From the NCBI GenBank assembly GCA_023014365.1, contig JAEBUN010000005.1, positions 1,116,001-1,180,000 of the forward strand: a stretch of 64,000 nucleotides of DNA. Direction: 5' to 3'. Origin of the DNA: Lepiota brunneoincarnata (lineage: Eukaryota > Basidiomycota > Agaricomycetes > Agaricales > Agaricaceae). This document shows, piece after piece, positions 33,881 through 44,554 of this stretch; the first letter of the stretch is position 1, and each line of letters begins with the position of its first letter. The position numbers and the translations under genes are program-made. A model generated the notes under the pieces. It worked only from the letters and a program-made list of their open reading frames with translations. It did not search any database and had not been told where the DNA came from.

Positions 33881-33962
33881 GGGGGCATAGCTCAGTTGGG
33901 AGAGCAGTAGACTGAAGTATCTTGGTTTCTAAAGGTCCCGTGTTCGATCCGCGGTGCCCCCA
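33881..33962 (+). tRNA. tRNA-Phe(GAA), intron-containing
   Basis: Second Phe copy. It matches the copy at 31950 except for a different 9-nt intron (tatcttggt) and one T-stem base (CCGTG, a G-T pair). A T7 terminator follows at once (33963-33969). Confidence 0.95.
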
Positions 33963-34091
33963 TTTTTTTCCTCCTGTCCGCAATCACAGAATCTTGTCGT
34001 GTCGATCGAAACACAGGCTCAGACAAATACCATTGATTGCTCGGACTACACAAACTATTTAATTCGGAAAGCACATCCTTCCTACGCCTTC

Positions 34092-35356
34092 CTAGTGAAT
34101 GGTGTATTTTCCATAGTTTGTCTCCGGATCAAAGACCTGATAATAGTTAGTTAGAGATACCGTGGAGGGTATCATAAAGTTCAGAGACTCACCTCCCACC
34201 GAGAGGCAGGGAATATGTGTTTGTTGCGTTGGTACCAGCCTCTCTCTACCACCTTCCCGGCATGCGACTCGTCCTTCTCTTTGGTGGCATCAGCTAGGAG
34301 GCGCACATCATCGTGGACATCGAAATTGAACAGGGGTCCCGACTTTCCTCTGGCCTTGTTGACAATAAAGTCGTAGAAGGTATAATGCTAGAGTAATTAT
34401 ATAAGGGTGAGCAGACGTTGGAAGGGTTGTCCAACGCACGTGTGGTATGATCAAGTCCTCCTGGAGGGAGTGTGAACTAAAGATGATTTAGAGGTCGGTA
34501 AGAACGGACCTTAATGTACATGAGGTTGTCAACACTAACACCCCGCAGTTCTGGGAACTGTTGCCTACACTTTTCCAGAAAAGTGGCGATCTCATCTCCT
34601 TTCTTGCACTGTAAACGATTCGGTTATTCCTGGCATGGTTCGAATTCATAACACTTACAACCACGCTTTTTCTATGGCCGCTACCGTCCCAGTAAGAGTA
34701 TGTGATTTCGATATCCTCCCCTTTGAGCTGCTCCTGCCTCACCAACCATTCAAGCCGGAGGCGTTCCCGCTCTTTCCGCTCTGCTTCTTCACGGTCGCGG
34801 TCAGGTAGGAACGATGTGTCTACATCAGGATTCTTGTGTGAGCGGCTGCGTTTAGTTGGTGGAGTTTCTCTCTCCTCATCCTTCTCTTTTGACGAACCCT
34901 CTCCAGAACCATCTTCAGGATTCTCCTCTTCATCTAAAGCGAAAGATAGAGTAGGTTTTGCTGTCTTTTTACGTTTCTTGGCCTTCCTTGCGTCATCCCT
35001 AAACATATTCTCCATACACTATAAGTGGTGATGCGTTCTACACGAGGATATTATGGGTGATGGAGGAACTTGAAGACATACTTGAGTTCATTGGTACGAG
35101 CTGCCTCCCTGAGTTTTTGTTCTTCGAGCTCTTTGCGCCTCTGCTGGAAGTCTTCCAATTTCACTAGCCCAACAGTACTGTTCTTGAGGGTGTCCTCCAT
35201 AGAGTCATTCTGGCCAACAAAACGCTGCACCGAAGGGCGCGCTTTCTCGGTTTCGTTAATGAGATTCTGTTTCTGCCGTTCGTATTCCTCTCGCATCTGG
35301 TTACGCTGCTTGGCAAGCGCGTCTTCTCTACGACCTTCCATCTTGTTTGAAGCCAT
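34092..35356 (-). CDS. XAP5/FAM50 family nuclear protein
   Basis: Conserved eukaryotic nuclear protein linked to splicing (FAM50A) and circadian control in plants (XCT). Start 35356: [20 protein letters not shown], then the charged helical N-terminus ([40 protein letters not shown]). The middle has [28 protein letters not shown] and a [20 protein letters not shown] motif. The XAP5 core reads [56 protein letters not shown] and [14 protein letters not shown]. It ends in [14 protein letters not shown] at 34092. Four or five short introns. The N-terminal block [20 protein letters not shown] is coiled coil. Confidence 0.94.
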
Positions 35357-35461
35357 AGCGAGTGGTAAGGCGGGGAGAGGTGTGTGACTTGTCGTCACAC
35401 AGCCTCTGTGTCCGTCTTGTGACTGCGAACAGTTTCTCCTCCAGTTCCGACAGGTGACCGG
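35357..35461. promoter_or_regulatory. 105-bp bidirectional promoter, FAM50/uS13m
   Basis: The two start codons are only 105 bp apart and point outward, so the core promoters overlap. The interval is GT-rich, with no TATA box on either strand. Confidence 0.6.
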
Positions 35462-36063
35462 ATGTTGCATATCCTCGGCGTACAGCTGAGAGATCACTGT
35501 CTTGCGAGAGTGAGCGCTTTTGTGAAGTAATATTCCGTCGTCTCTGAATTCGTAGCCCACAGGTTGCTCTCATTCGCTTCTATGGCATTGGCCTGAAGAC
35601 TGCCCACCGCCTTTGTGCACGTCTTCAAATACATGACCGCGCCAAAATCAAGGACCTGACGCCTTACCAGGTCACGGCTCTTGCATCCTTCCTTTCATCA
35701 CCAGCAACAGCACCACCGCTTCCTAAATACCCCCTCGCTTCCCCCAATTATGTTGCCCCACCTGCATCAACACCCATACAGAGTATCCAAGCCAAATTTG
35801 CCGCTTGTTGGGAACAAAGGGAAAAACAGGATAAGGCCTCATCCTTACCACGTAACCCCCAGAAGAAGCCTTACGTCGAACCTCTGAAAAACCTCAAGAT
35901 CGAGTCGGAGTTGAGACGGGAGATTCGGGAGAATATTGCTCACCAGAGGATGATCGGCAGCTATGTCGGAAAGCGACATGCTATGCACCTCCCTGTCAGA
36001 GGACAGAATACACAAAATAATGCAAAGACGGCGAAGAAGCTTAACCAGCTAGATCGCCATTGA
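35462..36063 (+). CDS. SWS2: Mitochondrial ribosomal protein uS13m (SWS2)
   Basis: Small-subunit mitoribosome protein. Exon 1 (35462-35509) reads MLHILGVQLRDHCLAR; exon 2 (35563-36063) continues VALIRFYGIGLKTAHRLCAR, LQIHDRAKIKDLTPYQVTAL and, after a Pro/Ser-rich insert, LRREIRENIAHQRMIGSYVG, KRHAMHLPVRGQNTQNNAKT. The total is 182 residues. The GIG turn and the C-terminal GxRHxxxLPVRGQxT motif define S13. The insert between helices (about residues 55-110) is longer than in bacterial S13, as is common in fungi. Too fragmentary to be seen as one open frame, since the first exon is only 48 nt. Confidence 0.93.
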
Positions 36064-36294
36064 GGAGTCATTTGCTTGTCGCGAAAATAGTACCCTTCTG
36101 CGTGTGGTGTTGCATCTTTTGCGTCTCAGAAGGCGTGTATCGGCGGCTGCAATATGCTTATAGACTTATTGTATCTTGGAAGTACAGACTAACTAGTGAT
36201 TCTCGGCTGTGACGTGGGGTTTATTTGGTGTGACACCGTCAGTATTCAGTGCGTTCAGTGTTGCCGGCTTCGGGGGTCAGCCAGCACTTGACCA

Positions 36295-37066
36295 ATGGCG
36301 ACAAAACAATATAAAAGTATCGGCGAAGACCTTTGGAAAGGACGAACAGAAAAGATCGTGAGGCCTTATCTGATCGTTTGCCTTCCTTCTATCTAACTCA
36401 CTCAGAATGCAGAACTGTTTGCTCTAACGTATGGCGGGCTCGTAGTCCAACTCATCCAAGACTACGAAGATTATGATGAAGTCAACAAGGAGCTTGAGAA
36501 GATGGGATATAACATTGGCACGCGTCTAATTGAAGACTTTCTTGCTAGGACTGGTTTGGGTAGATGCACAGACTTCAGAGAAGTAGGTGAGGTTGTTGCA
36601 AAGGTTGGCATTCACGTTTTGCAAACCTAAGTAGGGATATTGATCTGCTTCGAGGTTGGATTCAAAGCCTTCCTCAATGTATCTCCGACCGTCACCCACG
36701 GCGCTCCGCCACCTGCTTCCCCGAGACCTGATTCGACCGGTGGTTCTATGCAGCAAGCGTCTGGGTCTTGGTTCACACTGACCCTGGATGAAAATCCTCT
36801 AGCAGAATTCGTCGAGCTACCAGATGATGTCCTGGAGGGTGGCCTATGGTTCAGTAACGTTTTATGTGGAGTGATTAGGGGCGCCCTTGAGATGGTGCGT
36901 ATTGGATCAAGAGATCCTCCACAAAGGCTTATTCTGCAGTCCTCAGGTTCAAATGCAAGTACAGGCCGAGTTCATCTCCGATGTACTTCGGGGTGATGAG
37001 AGCACCGAAATCCGCGTGCGATTGGTGAAGTACCTGGAGGAGGAGGTACCGGTTGGAGACGATTAG
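36295..37066 (+). CDS. BET3: TRAPP complex subunit BET3 (TRAPPC3)
   Basis: Core subunit of the TRAPP tethering complexes that activate Ypt1/Rab1 in ER-Golgi traffic. Begins [20 protein letters not shown], then [60 protein letters not shown]. The Cys in GRCTDFRE matches the palmitoylated cysteine buried in the BET3 channel. After a Pro/Ser-rich loop ([16 protein letters not shown]) come [40 protein letters not shown] and a C-terminal [19 protein letters not shown]. Three introns, e.g. gtgagg..actcag after EKI. The loop is longer than in yeast BET3. Confidence 0.95.
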
Positions 37067-37270
37067 CTAGTGCTAAATGATTCTGTATTTTACGAGTCGC
37101 GGATACTTATATTCATTTCTCTTTATCTCACGGGCTGTGTTCTGCTGGGTCTGCTGGGTCTGTCCTTATCAAACTGAATGTGTTTGGCGCTGGTGGCACT
37201 GAATAACAAAAATAGGCCCTTCAATGCGGTTTTTGATCTAGCCCCCACCCCCCTCACTGGACCTATTAAG

Positions 37271-38399
37271 ATGTCAAGGCCAGAACTTCAAGCACCACCG
37301 GAAATCGTATGGCTCCCTGCTTTGATGCCCCGCTTGCATAGCTTCTGAACACTCTCAATTGATGATACAGTACTATGGGGATACAGAGGCTAGAAAGTAC
37401 ACACAAAAGTGCGCGTTCTAGATGCTTTGTTGCGTAAACGAAAAGCTCAATCAGTTTAGCACTCGAAATCAACAGATACAGGCCGAAATGACATACAGAG
37501 CCCTAGAGCTTCTTAATCTACCACCAGATCGGCCTGCCTTCTTGCTTGACATCGGTTGTGGGTCTGGGTTGTCCGGCGAAATCCTAGATGAAGAAGGTTA
37601 CGACTGGGTAGGCTTAGATATCGCTCCCAGCATGCTCGGTGCGTCCTTTGCAAAGTATCATCTAGCTACGAACGTGGATTTATCTACGCAGAGGTCGCGC
37701 TGGAGAGGGAATTGGAGGGTGACTTATTCTTACAAGACGTCGGGCAAGGCCTCGGGTTTCGACCAGGGAGTTTTGATGGTGCCATCAGGTCGGTCGTTTC
37801 GTGGATAGCGTCTCTAGTACTCTAATCACAGTTTCCTGTAGTATATCTATGTTACAGTGGTTACTCAATGCGGAGACGTCTCACCCAACGTCTTCCCCGC
37901 CTCATCGACTTCAACGTTTCTTCACAACTCTTCATTCTGCCCTTCGCAACCCTTCCCGTGCGGTCTTCCAGTTCTATCCCTCCTCAGACGATCAAATACA
38001 ACTAATTACCTTCGATTGCACAAGAAGCCGGGTTTGGAGGTGGTATCGTCGTTGACTACCCGAACTCCAAGAAGGCGAAAAAAATATTTCTATGTCTTCT
38101 TGTAGGGGGTGGTGGGAGCCAGCAGGAGATACCAAAAGGTCTGGAAGGGGAGGAAGGGGAGGATGGCATGGCCAGATTCGAGAAAAGAAGGGAAAGAGAG
38201 AGATCCAGGGGCAAGAGTGCGAAGCGCAAAGGCGTAAAGGATAGGGACTGGATTCTCAAAAAGAAAGAGGTGAGTGTCGCATGTTCTCTTTCGTCTGGAA
38301 CATGTTCATGGTATTGGTTAGTTATATCGGAGGCGAGGCAACGAAGGGGTTCCTAGGGATTCGAAATACACTGGACGGAAACGCAAGCCTGTTTTCTGA
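37271..38399 (+). CDS. BUD23: 18S rRNA (guanine-N7) methyltransferase BUD23, frame broken
   Basis: Methylates guanosine in 18S rRNA during 40S maturation. Spliced start [46 protein letters not shown] motif [57 protein letters not shown] and [18 protein letters not shown]. At about 38009-38012 a single extra T (ACCTTCG) breaks the frame; one base over it continues [20 protein letters not shown], then [14 protein letters not shown]. The C-terminus is basic ([37 protein letters not shown]) and ends KRKPVF at 38399. No intron can absorb the break. Such a conserved enzyme is unlikely to be dead, so an assembly indel is the simplest reading. Convergent with BCS1, 46 bp apart. Confidence 0.92.
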
Positions 38400-38445
38400 G
38401 TTTCTCATATAGGTATTCTGTACAGGCGTGTGCTAAGAAGATTGC

Positions 38446-40098
38446 TTAATAGAACAAGTCGCGGCAGGAGACTAGGGCTTCTTTGGCCTCATGGCGAATG
38501 AAATGACCTTGTAGGGCAGCCATACTCACTCGCCTACCAGCTTGCATTTCTTCCGCAACGATACCGTGAAGTTGGCGTGCCATTTCCTGGACTTGACTGT
38601 CCGAAATGCCTGTGTCGTCGAATGATCCACTGTAAAACTGGTTAAAGAGTAACTGAGCCTGTTTTGAACCGGCATCATCAATCAGCTGAGCGAGATCGAC
38701 CCGCCCAGGCCGAATAAGGGCGGGATCCAGTTTATCAAGGTGGTTTGTCGTCATGAATATAATACGCTCTTCACCGGATGCCACACCATCAAGAGCGTTC
38801 AGGAAACCTGAGAAGGTGACGGAGGACTGGTAACTGCGTTCGGGAACCAGTGAGCGGGGTATAGCTTCAGGGGCCGGAGGCTTACCCGTCCTCCGATGTC
38901 TGTACACGTTTGTTGAATGCGGCATCGATGTCCTCGATTAGCACAAAACTCCGCTCTGGTGCGTTGGACAGGAGATGAAATAGTTTGTCATCAGTGAATC
39001 CTCGTTCCGATAAATTAAGCAAGCATATATCATATGAGAGCGAGCCCGCCAGAGCTTGAATAAAGGAAGTTTTTCCAGATCCGGGCGGACCATAGAGCAA
39101 ATAGCCGCGACGGTATGGTATACCTGTATGATATGAATACTGATGAGCATATTCAGCTAGGGACAAGGATCAACTTGCCTCTGTCGGCATACCATTGACG
39201 CCGCTCGAGGAAGGCTTTAATGTCTGATTCTATCTTTTCTGAAACACCTGGTTCAAGTACGACACTGTGAAGCGGTCGTTTTCGCCTTGGCTGTCCAAAC
39301 GGCTTCCATTCAGTGCCCCATGCGGTGTGTATCACAAGCTTTCCCTCGTGCCCATGCATAGCCAGATCTCTGGCTTCGGTGAGCAATTGAGGAAAGAGTG
39401 AGCGATCGCGAGACAACGCTGTTAGTGTGACGGTTTCCCAAGGTATCCCGGACATGAGTTGCATTGACCGTGTTTCTCGTTCACGTTTCACCTGTCAGGT
39501 AGGCGCAAATAGTGAGGACAAGCATATAATTGCGGAATGTTCTCACCTGCATCCAAGCACCGTGGTATTTGAAGTAATGCGTGCCCGGTCCCGCAACAAG
39601 TTTGAATAGGGCTGAAGAGCTTCCGTTCTTTCGTTGTTCCACCATTGTTTCAACACTCAGTTGGTGACTCCTGGCCCACGGAACACGGAGGTTCTGTTCT
39701 GCAAGCAGGTTCTGATGTGACATCCATGCAAGGAACCATTCATAGGCACGGTCCTTGTTGTTGATCTCTAGAGAGACGAGCATGCGCCGTCGAAGTGCGG
39801 TGGTGCCAAACACAAGTCCCTGGCGCAGAACTGTAAGCCCCACTCCCAAACCCTGAGCGTCACATCAGCGTTCGGGCGGATCGGCGTAGTAAATGTGGGG
39901 TTTACCATTAGACCGAAACCCGCTTGAAAATATGGGCTGCACTTGATCGAATGATATTGTCAGGAGTTGATGGTGGAGGGAACAATTGTCGGCGCACTTG
40001 TCTCCAAATACTCTGCTGAATAGAGAGCCTGCTTGGGATGCATTATCTATCGCGAGGGCCGGGGATGGAGGGGTTGAGGTTGGAGGTAGTGACTCCAT
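38446..40098 (-). CDS. BCS1: Mitochondrial AAA chaperone BCS1
   Basis: Inner-membrane AAA ATPase that inserts the Rieske protein into complex III. Start [20 protein letters not shown] at 40098. A short intron (gtgcgc..gtgcag) gives [13 protein letters not shown], the BCS1 matrix-side start, followed by the membrane segment region [13 protein letters not shown]. The BCS1 N-domain reads [20 protein letters not shown] and [20 protein letters not shown]. The AAA core has Walker [18 protein letters not shown], Walker [13 protein letters not shown], the second region [20 protein letters not shown] and arginine finger LIRPGRVD. The intron at 39124-39178 begins GC (gcaagt) and joins [14 protein letters not shown]. 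Ends at 38446. Confidence 0.93.
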
Positions 40099-40197
40099 AG
40101 AATACGGTGTTCAGCGGGAGGTAAAGGGAGCGAGGACAAATTTGGAAACGACGCGTCGCGTCTTCTCGTCACATTTCCCACACTCGCGCTCCTTTCA
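40099..40197. promoter_or_regulatory. 99-bp bidirectional promoter, BCS1/DnaJ-ankyrin
   Basis: Ninety-nine bp between outward-facing ATGs, rich in CG words (acgacgcgtcgcgtc at about 40149-40163). No TATA box. The two products (mitochondrial chaperone, J protein) could share stress control, but that is inference. Confidence 0.55.
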
Positions 40198-41896
40198 ATG
40201 CTTCCCCATGTAGTAAAGCTCTCCGAGGCCTTAAGCCTCTTGGGCCTCGACGAGGTGAGTCCTTTTACGCGTCCACGTCCACCCCTGACCTCTGGATTGT
40301 TCCCTCTCCCCACAGGATTGCACGCCGGAGGAGCTCAAACTTTCGTACAAGCAGGTTCGCTACATCGCTCCCTGACATGATGCAATAATTCTGATAACAA
40401 CTCAGCATGCGTTACGCACACACCCAGACAAAAATCCCAGAAACCCAGAGGCCACGGCAGAATTTCAACGCGTCGGTGAGGCGTATAAGGTCGTCGAGGC
40501 TCACTTGGAGAGAGCCAAGTACCGTTATTGTTTCCCAGACTTTTCTGATGAGCAAGTTGACGTTGACGTCGCGGATGTTTTCTGTGACTCTAATTTTGAT
40601 GACTCTGAGTATGATTGCGAGAGTGACGACCTGGGCTCCGGATATACACGCCACTACTTCTCTCCCGGTTTCACGGACTATCTGTGCGTCTTTGCTATCA
40701 TCATGCTACCTGGTCGCGCATGACGGTCAATCGCCAGATATATGTTCGAAGCTATAAACAATGATTGTTATCAAGCTCGCTTCAAGCATTCTCGGGAGGA
40801 ACAAATAGCTGCTGAGGCCCGCCGCACTGCGGAGGCCGCCGCTCGCAAACAGCGCAAGGCAAAAGAGCGGGAGCAAGGTAAGCATATGCTTCATGTTACA
40901 TACAGACCGACCAATGTAGAACAGAGCAAATCAACGCTAAGCACAGACGCAGGGCTAAAGCTGAACAGAAGAAAGCTAAAGCCAAAGCTCACCAGAAGAA
41001 AACTGAGGAAACTCTTCGTGCTCGACACGAGCGTACTCAAGCGCTTCGTTCCGCAGTCTTCAATGCTGCACGTAACGGAAATTCTGAGAAAGTCAAAAGT
41101 GGCATTTGGGAGGATGGCGTTGACGCAGCTGGTGGCGAAATTAAGTATGAAGAATTCGTCAAAGATAAACCAGAGGACCCGCTTGAAACTCTTTTACATA
41201 TTGTGGCAAAAAAAGGCGACATCGAGCTTTTCCAATGGCTAGATGCTCACAGTTTGTTATCAACCAAAAATGCACTTGTCATTTACTCATTATATGCCCC
41301 TAGATGCCGAGATGGACCAAAAAGATTCGAAGAGTTACACGGCATTGCATTATGCGGCGTATCACGGGCACATTCTAATTGTCAAGTACATCTTCGAGGC
41401 CTATTGTCCCAAGGAGCCGGAATACGAGAGTGTATACGAGACGCCCGCACACTCGAGCCTCCTCCATTTGGCAATTGAGTCAGGGAAACTGGAAATAATT
41501 AGAATGGTCCTCGAGAACAAACTTTTCACCGCCGAAGATTTGAGTTTCGGGTGGTCATGGGCGAGCCAGGCAGTTGATGCACAAGAGAGACCATGTGATT
41601 TCAACAGTGATAAGCCCACGGACATTTTGAAATTGTTTATGTGTTATGGAGGCACTGTTCCTCTTTCAATCCCTGCAACTGATCTCAAGATAGAGGAGCA
41701 TGGTGACCGGGTTCAGACTAGAACCAGTCCACATGGCGGAGGAAGTTGGAGAGAGAGAGGCTCAGGCCAGGAGAGAGAGGTTCGGGGTGGAGCAGTGCCA
41801 GACCGGTACTACTGTCAAGGCCGTGGTAAGGGGCGCGGTAGGGGTCTCGGTCGGGGATGTGCTAGAGGACGTAGTAGGGGACAAAGCCGGATCTGA
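40198..41896 (+). CDS. J-domain (DnaJ) protein with ankyrin repeats
   Basis: Hsp70 co-chaperone-like protein. The J domain is split by introns: MLPHVVKLSEALSLLGLDE/DCTPEELKLSYKQ/HALRTHPDKNPRNPEATAEF, with the HPD tripeptide intact and VGEAYKVVEAHLERA after it. An acidic linker, YMFEAINNDCYQARFKHSRE, and a Lys/Arg/Ala-rich coiled coil (ARRTAEAAARKQRKAKEREQ) follow. Then come ankyrin-like repeats: TLLHIVAKKGDIELFQWLDA, YTALHYAAYHGHILIVKYIF, SLLHLAIESGKLEIIRMVLE. The frame used ends at 41896 with an Arg/Gly-rich tail (GRGKGRGRGLGRG). A second open frame overlaps the tail and runs to 41987, so the true C-terminus is uncertain. Confidence 0.87.
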
Positions 41897-42260
41897 ATAT
41901 TCCCCGATCCCTGTCCATCGTGCTTTTCGATCGCAGGAATCACGATTTTATCTTGCATCGTGTATTGTTATTCCAACACCCGTTTGACCATGTGTCAGTC
42001 TTGGAATTTTATTTTCCCAAATGGATGCTGATGCAGCGGGCATCATTGCCCCTTACCGTTTCTCTAAATGTCGTAGTGGTTTAAACCTGGTCATCATGTT
42101 CTAGTCTATTTTTGGCTCCCATGGCTTCAACAAGCAACGTGCATCTGTATCAAACAAAGATAAACACTCCTTGGACTTCTCTCCACTTGTCAACTGGCCT
42201 AGGTCTACACAGTCAAACCTCTCTTTGATATCCAATTTTCGCGACTCATATTTAATCAAC

Positions 42261-43821
42261 ATGGGACGACTGGCAGAAATGCAGAGGAAACTTCTAGAGG
42301 TACGTGTGTATCAATTTTTTATGGGACGCTCGGGAGGGCAACCCCAAAACTGACGAAAACGCTCAAATCCTACTGGTGAAACAGCAAATGATGGGTCCAG
42401 AAGCCATGGGAGTCGCGAATGCCAATCTGCATTGGTCAGACGAGAAAGTTTGCAGGAATTTCCTTTGCGGAACCTGCCCCCATACTCTTTTCACCAACAC
42501 GGTGCGTCTATTTCACACTATTCTTGTTCCCCTTCCTGCCCTTTTACTTCTTGCGGAATGGCGGCTCCGGCCCCTGGTATCAGTCCATCTGAGTCAGAGA
42601 TCAGGAGGCCAGAAGCTTCAGGCAGTTGACAGCCACCAACGGCAATTCGGGAGAGGGTGGACAATACACAGTACCACAACGATGCTGACATTCATCTCGG
42701 TTTTCTTTTGACTTCCAAAAATAGAAAATGGATCTTGGTGCATGTCCCAAATCACATACAGAACGCCTAAAGACCGAGTTCCTCGCCAGTAGAGAGGCTG
42801 AACCAAATGGGGCCATTTTCCAAAAGTTTCAGCTTGAATATGAACAGAACATTTTTGCATTCGTGGACGAGTGCGATCGACGCATTAGAGCTGCACACCG
42901 CCGTTTGGAGAAGACGCCGGAAGAGAATGCTAAGACCACAAATTTGGTGCGTAAACGTTCCCGGTTTCCTGATCGAGTGTACGTAGTCTGATACATGATG
43001 CCTCGCTGTAGATGCGTGAAATCGCAGAAATTGAACTCGCAATCCAGGGAGGTACGGAGAAAATCGAGGCGCTCGGTGGGTAGTTGTTGCAGTTATGTAA
43101 GTGCTGTTCGAAGGTTACACATCGAAACAGGCGAACAAGGCAAGGTCGAAGAATCGATGCGTGAAATGGCAGCCATCGAGGCCCTGAAGAGTGAGAAGGC
43201 TGACAAGGAGGTGAGCCTAATTTTTACGTTCCTAGTGAGACCAGAGCACTGAGGTATCAAATCATGGAATCCTGTAGCGAGAACTGCAACAGTTAACGGA
43301 TACCTCGGGAGCCTCGGGACACCAGAAACTTCGTGTTTGTGATGTCTGCGGTGCGTATCTGTCCGTATTGGACTCGGATCGTCGTCTCGCCGATCACTTT
43401 GGTGGCAAGGTTTGTGAATAGTTACCATGCTGGCATGAAAGATAATGCATTGACAGTCTTTCGAATACTACAGATGCACCTTGGCTATCACGAGCTCCGC
43501 AATATGCTGAAAACGTTTAGGGAGGAGCGCGAAAAGAAAAAGCAAACAGGCCCCTCGTCTGGCTTGGGGGGTTCTGGTGGTGGATTGCCTACAGGATCAT
43601 CTCGCGACTATCGATCCTCTCGTGGCGACGACTACCGCGACCGTGACCGAAGCGATCGTGATCGAGGACACGACCGGCACTCTTCTTCGCGATACGAGTG
43701 AGTATCAATTGAGCAACATGTTGACCTCGTTTTGGAACGCTGATCCGTTATCTGAATACATTACAGTGATAGGCGGAGGGACAGAGAGCGCTCGAGAAGC
43801 CCAGGAAGGAGGAGGTATTGA
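42261..43821 (+). CDS. LUC7: U1 snRNP-associated protein LUC7
   Basis: Helps U1 snRNP choose 5' splice sites. Spliced protein: MGRLAEMQRKLLE/QMMGPEAMGVANANLHWSDE, KVCRNFLCGTCPHTLFTNT/KMDLGACPKSHTERL (first CCCH zinc finger), a central coiled coil, and the second zinc finger LRVCDVCGAYLSVLDSDRRL with ADHFGGK/MHLGYHELRN. The tail is Gly/Ser then Arg/Ser/Asp-rich (RDYRSSRGDDYRDRDRSDRD). An intron (gtgagt..tacag) leads to RRRDRERSRSPGRRRY, ending at 43821. The RS-type tail is like metazoan LUC7L rather than S. cerevisiae Luc7. Six introns, all phase-consistent. Confidence 0.94.
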
Positions 43822-44554
43822 TCACGCCTTCTTGATTTGGTTTCACGTCAGGTTCTAGCTGTACATAAGTTGGTATGCGTGAGGAAAAGAGAACGCAGAG
43901 ATTGGGTGATTAACCCATTGGTAAGTTGATGATGATTAGGTTTTCAACGCAAGGGCGCCGCTGTCAAAGCAGGAGTTTGAGATATACTGGAGTGGTTACA
44001 GCGTCCGATGACCTGACTCAGACGGCCAAGCGTGTTGCACCTGAGCCATCAACAAGGGGAACGGTGTGCAGCGAATACATGTGAGCAGGTACAGGGGCGC
44101 AAGACGACTAACTAGTGACGCGTATGCTACAATACAACATGGCAACGTGTATTCCGACTAGCTGGATAGGGAACTGCATTGTCGCAGGGACAAGAAGAAG
44201 CCGTGGGAGGACGAGAGGAATGAGTTGAGGCAGTACCGCAAAGGTATTGCCCTGTGACAGGGGGTGACTTCGGTGACGCAGCGCGTGACCACCATGAAGA
44301 AAAGCATGTGACGGATGTGTGACATCTGAAAGGAAATATCGCCCTGCGACGGAGCTTGGATCTTGCAGCCTCGTAGGCCTTTGCCTCCGCCTCACTGTCG
44401 ACCCCCTTCTTTATCTCTTTCCCCTCCCTTGTTTCAATATTCGTCCAAAGCAAATCGATTCATCTGGATCTTCTTCTGCTATTTGCCGCCTTGCTCAGGC
44501 CCTGAGATACTTATTTAAACACCCCGCTCATCCAGCCGGGAGTCATCACAACAA
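43822..44554. other. Intergenic, upstream of the large Ig-like gene
   Basis: No gene recognised. A TATTTAAA word at about 44511-44518, some 40 bp before the ATG at 44555, is a possible TATA box. A CT-rich stretch at 44400-44430 is the usual fungal promoter feature. Confidence 0.45.

Noticed and set aside
39960..40060. Suspected frame change near the BCS1 N-terminus
   Set aside because: An intron gtgcgc..gtgcag joins FGDN to PYFQAGFGL in frame.
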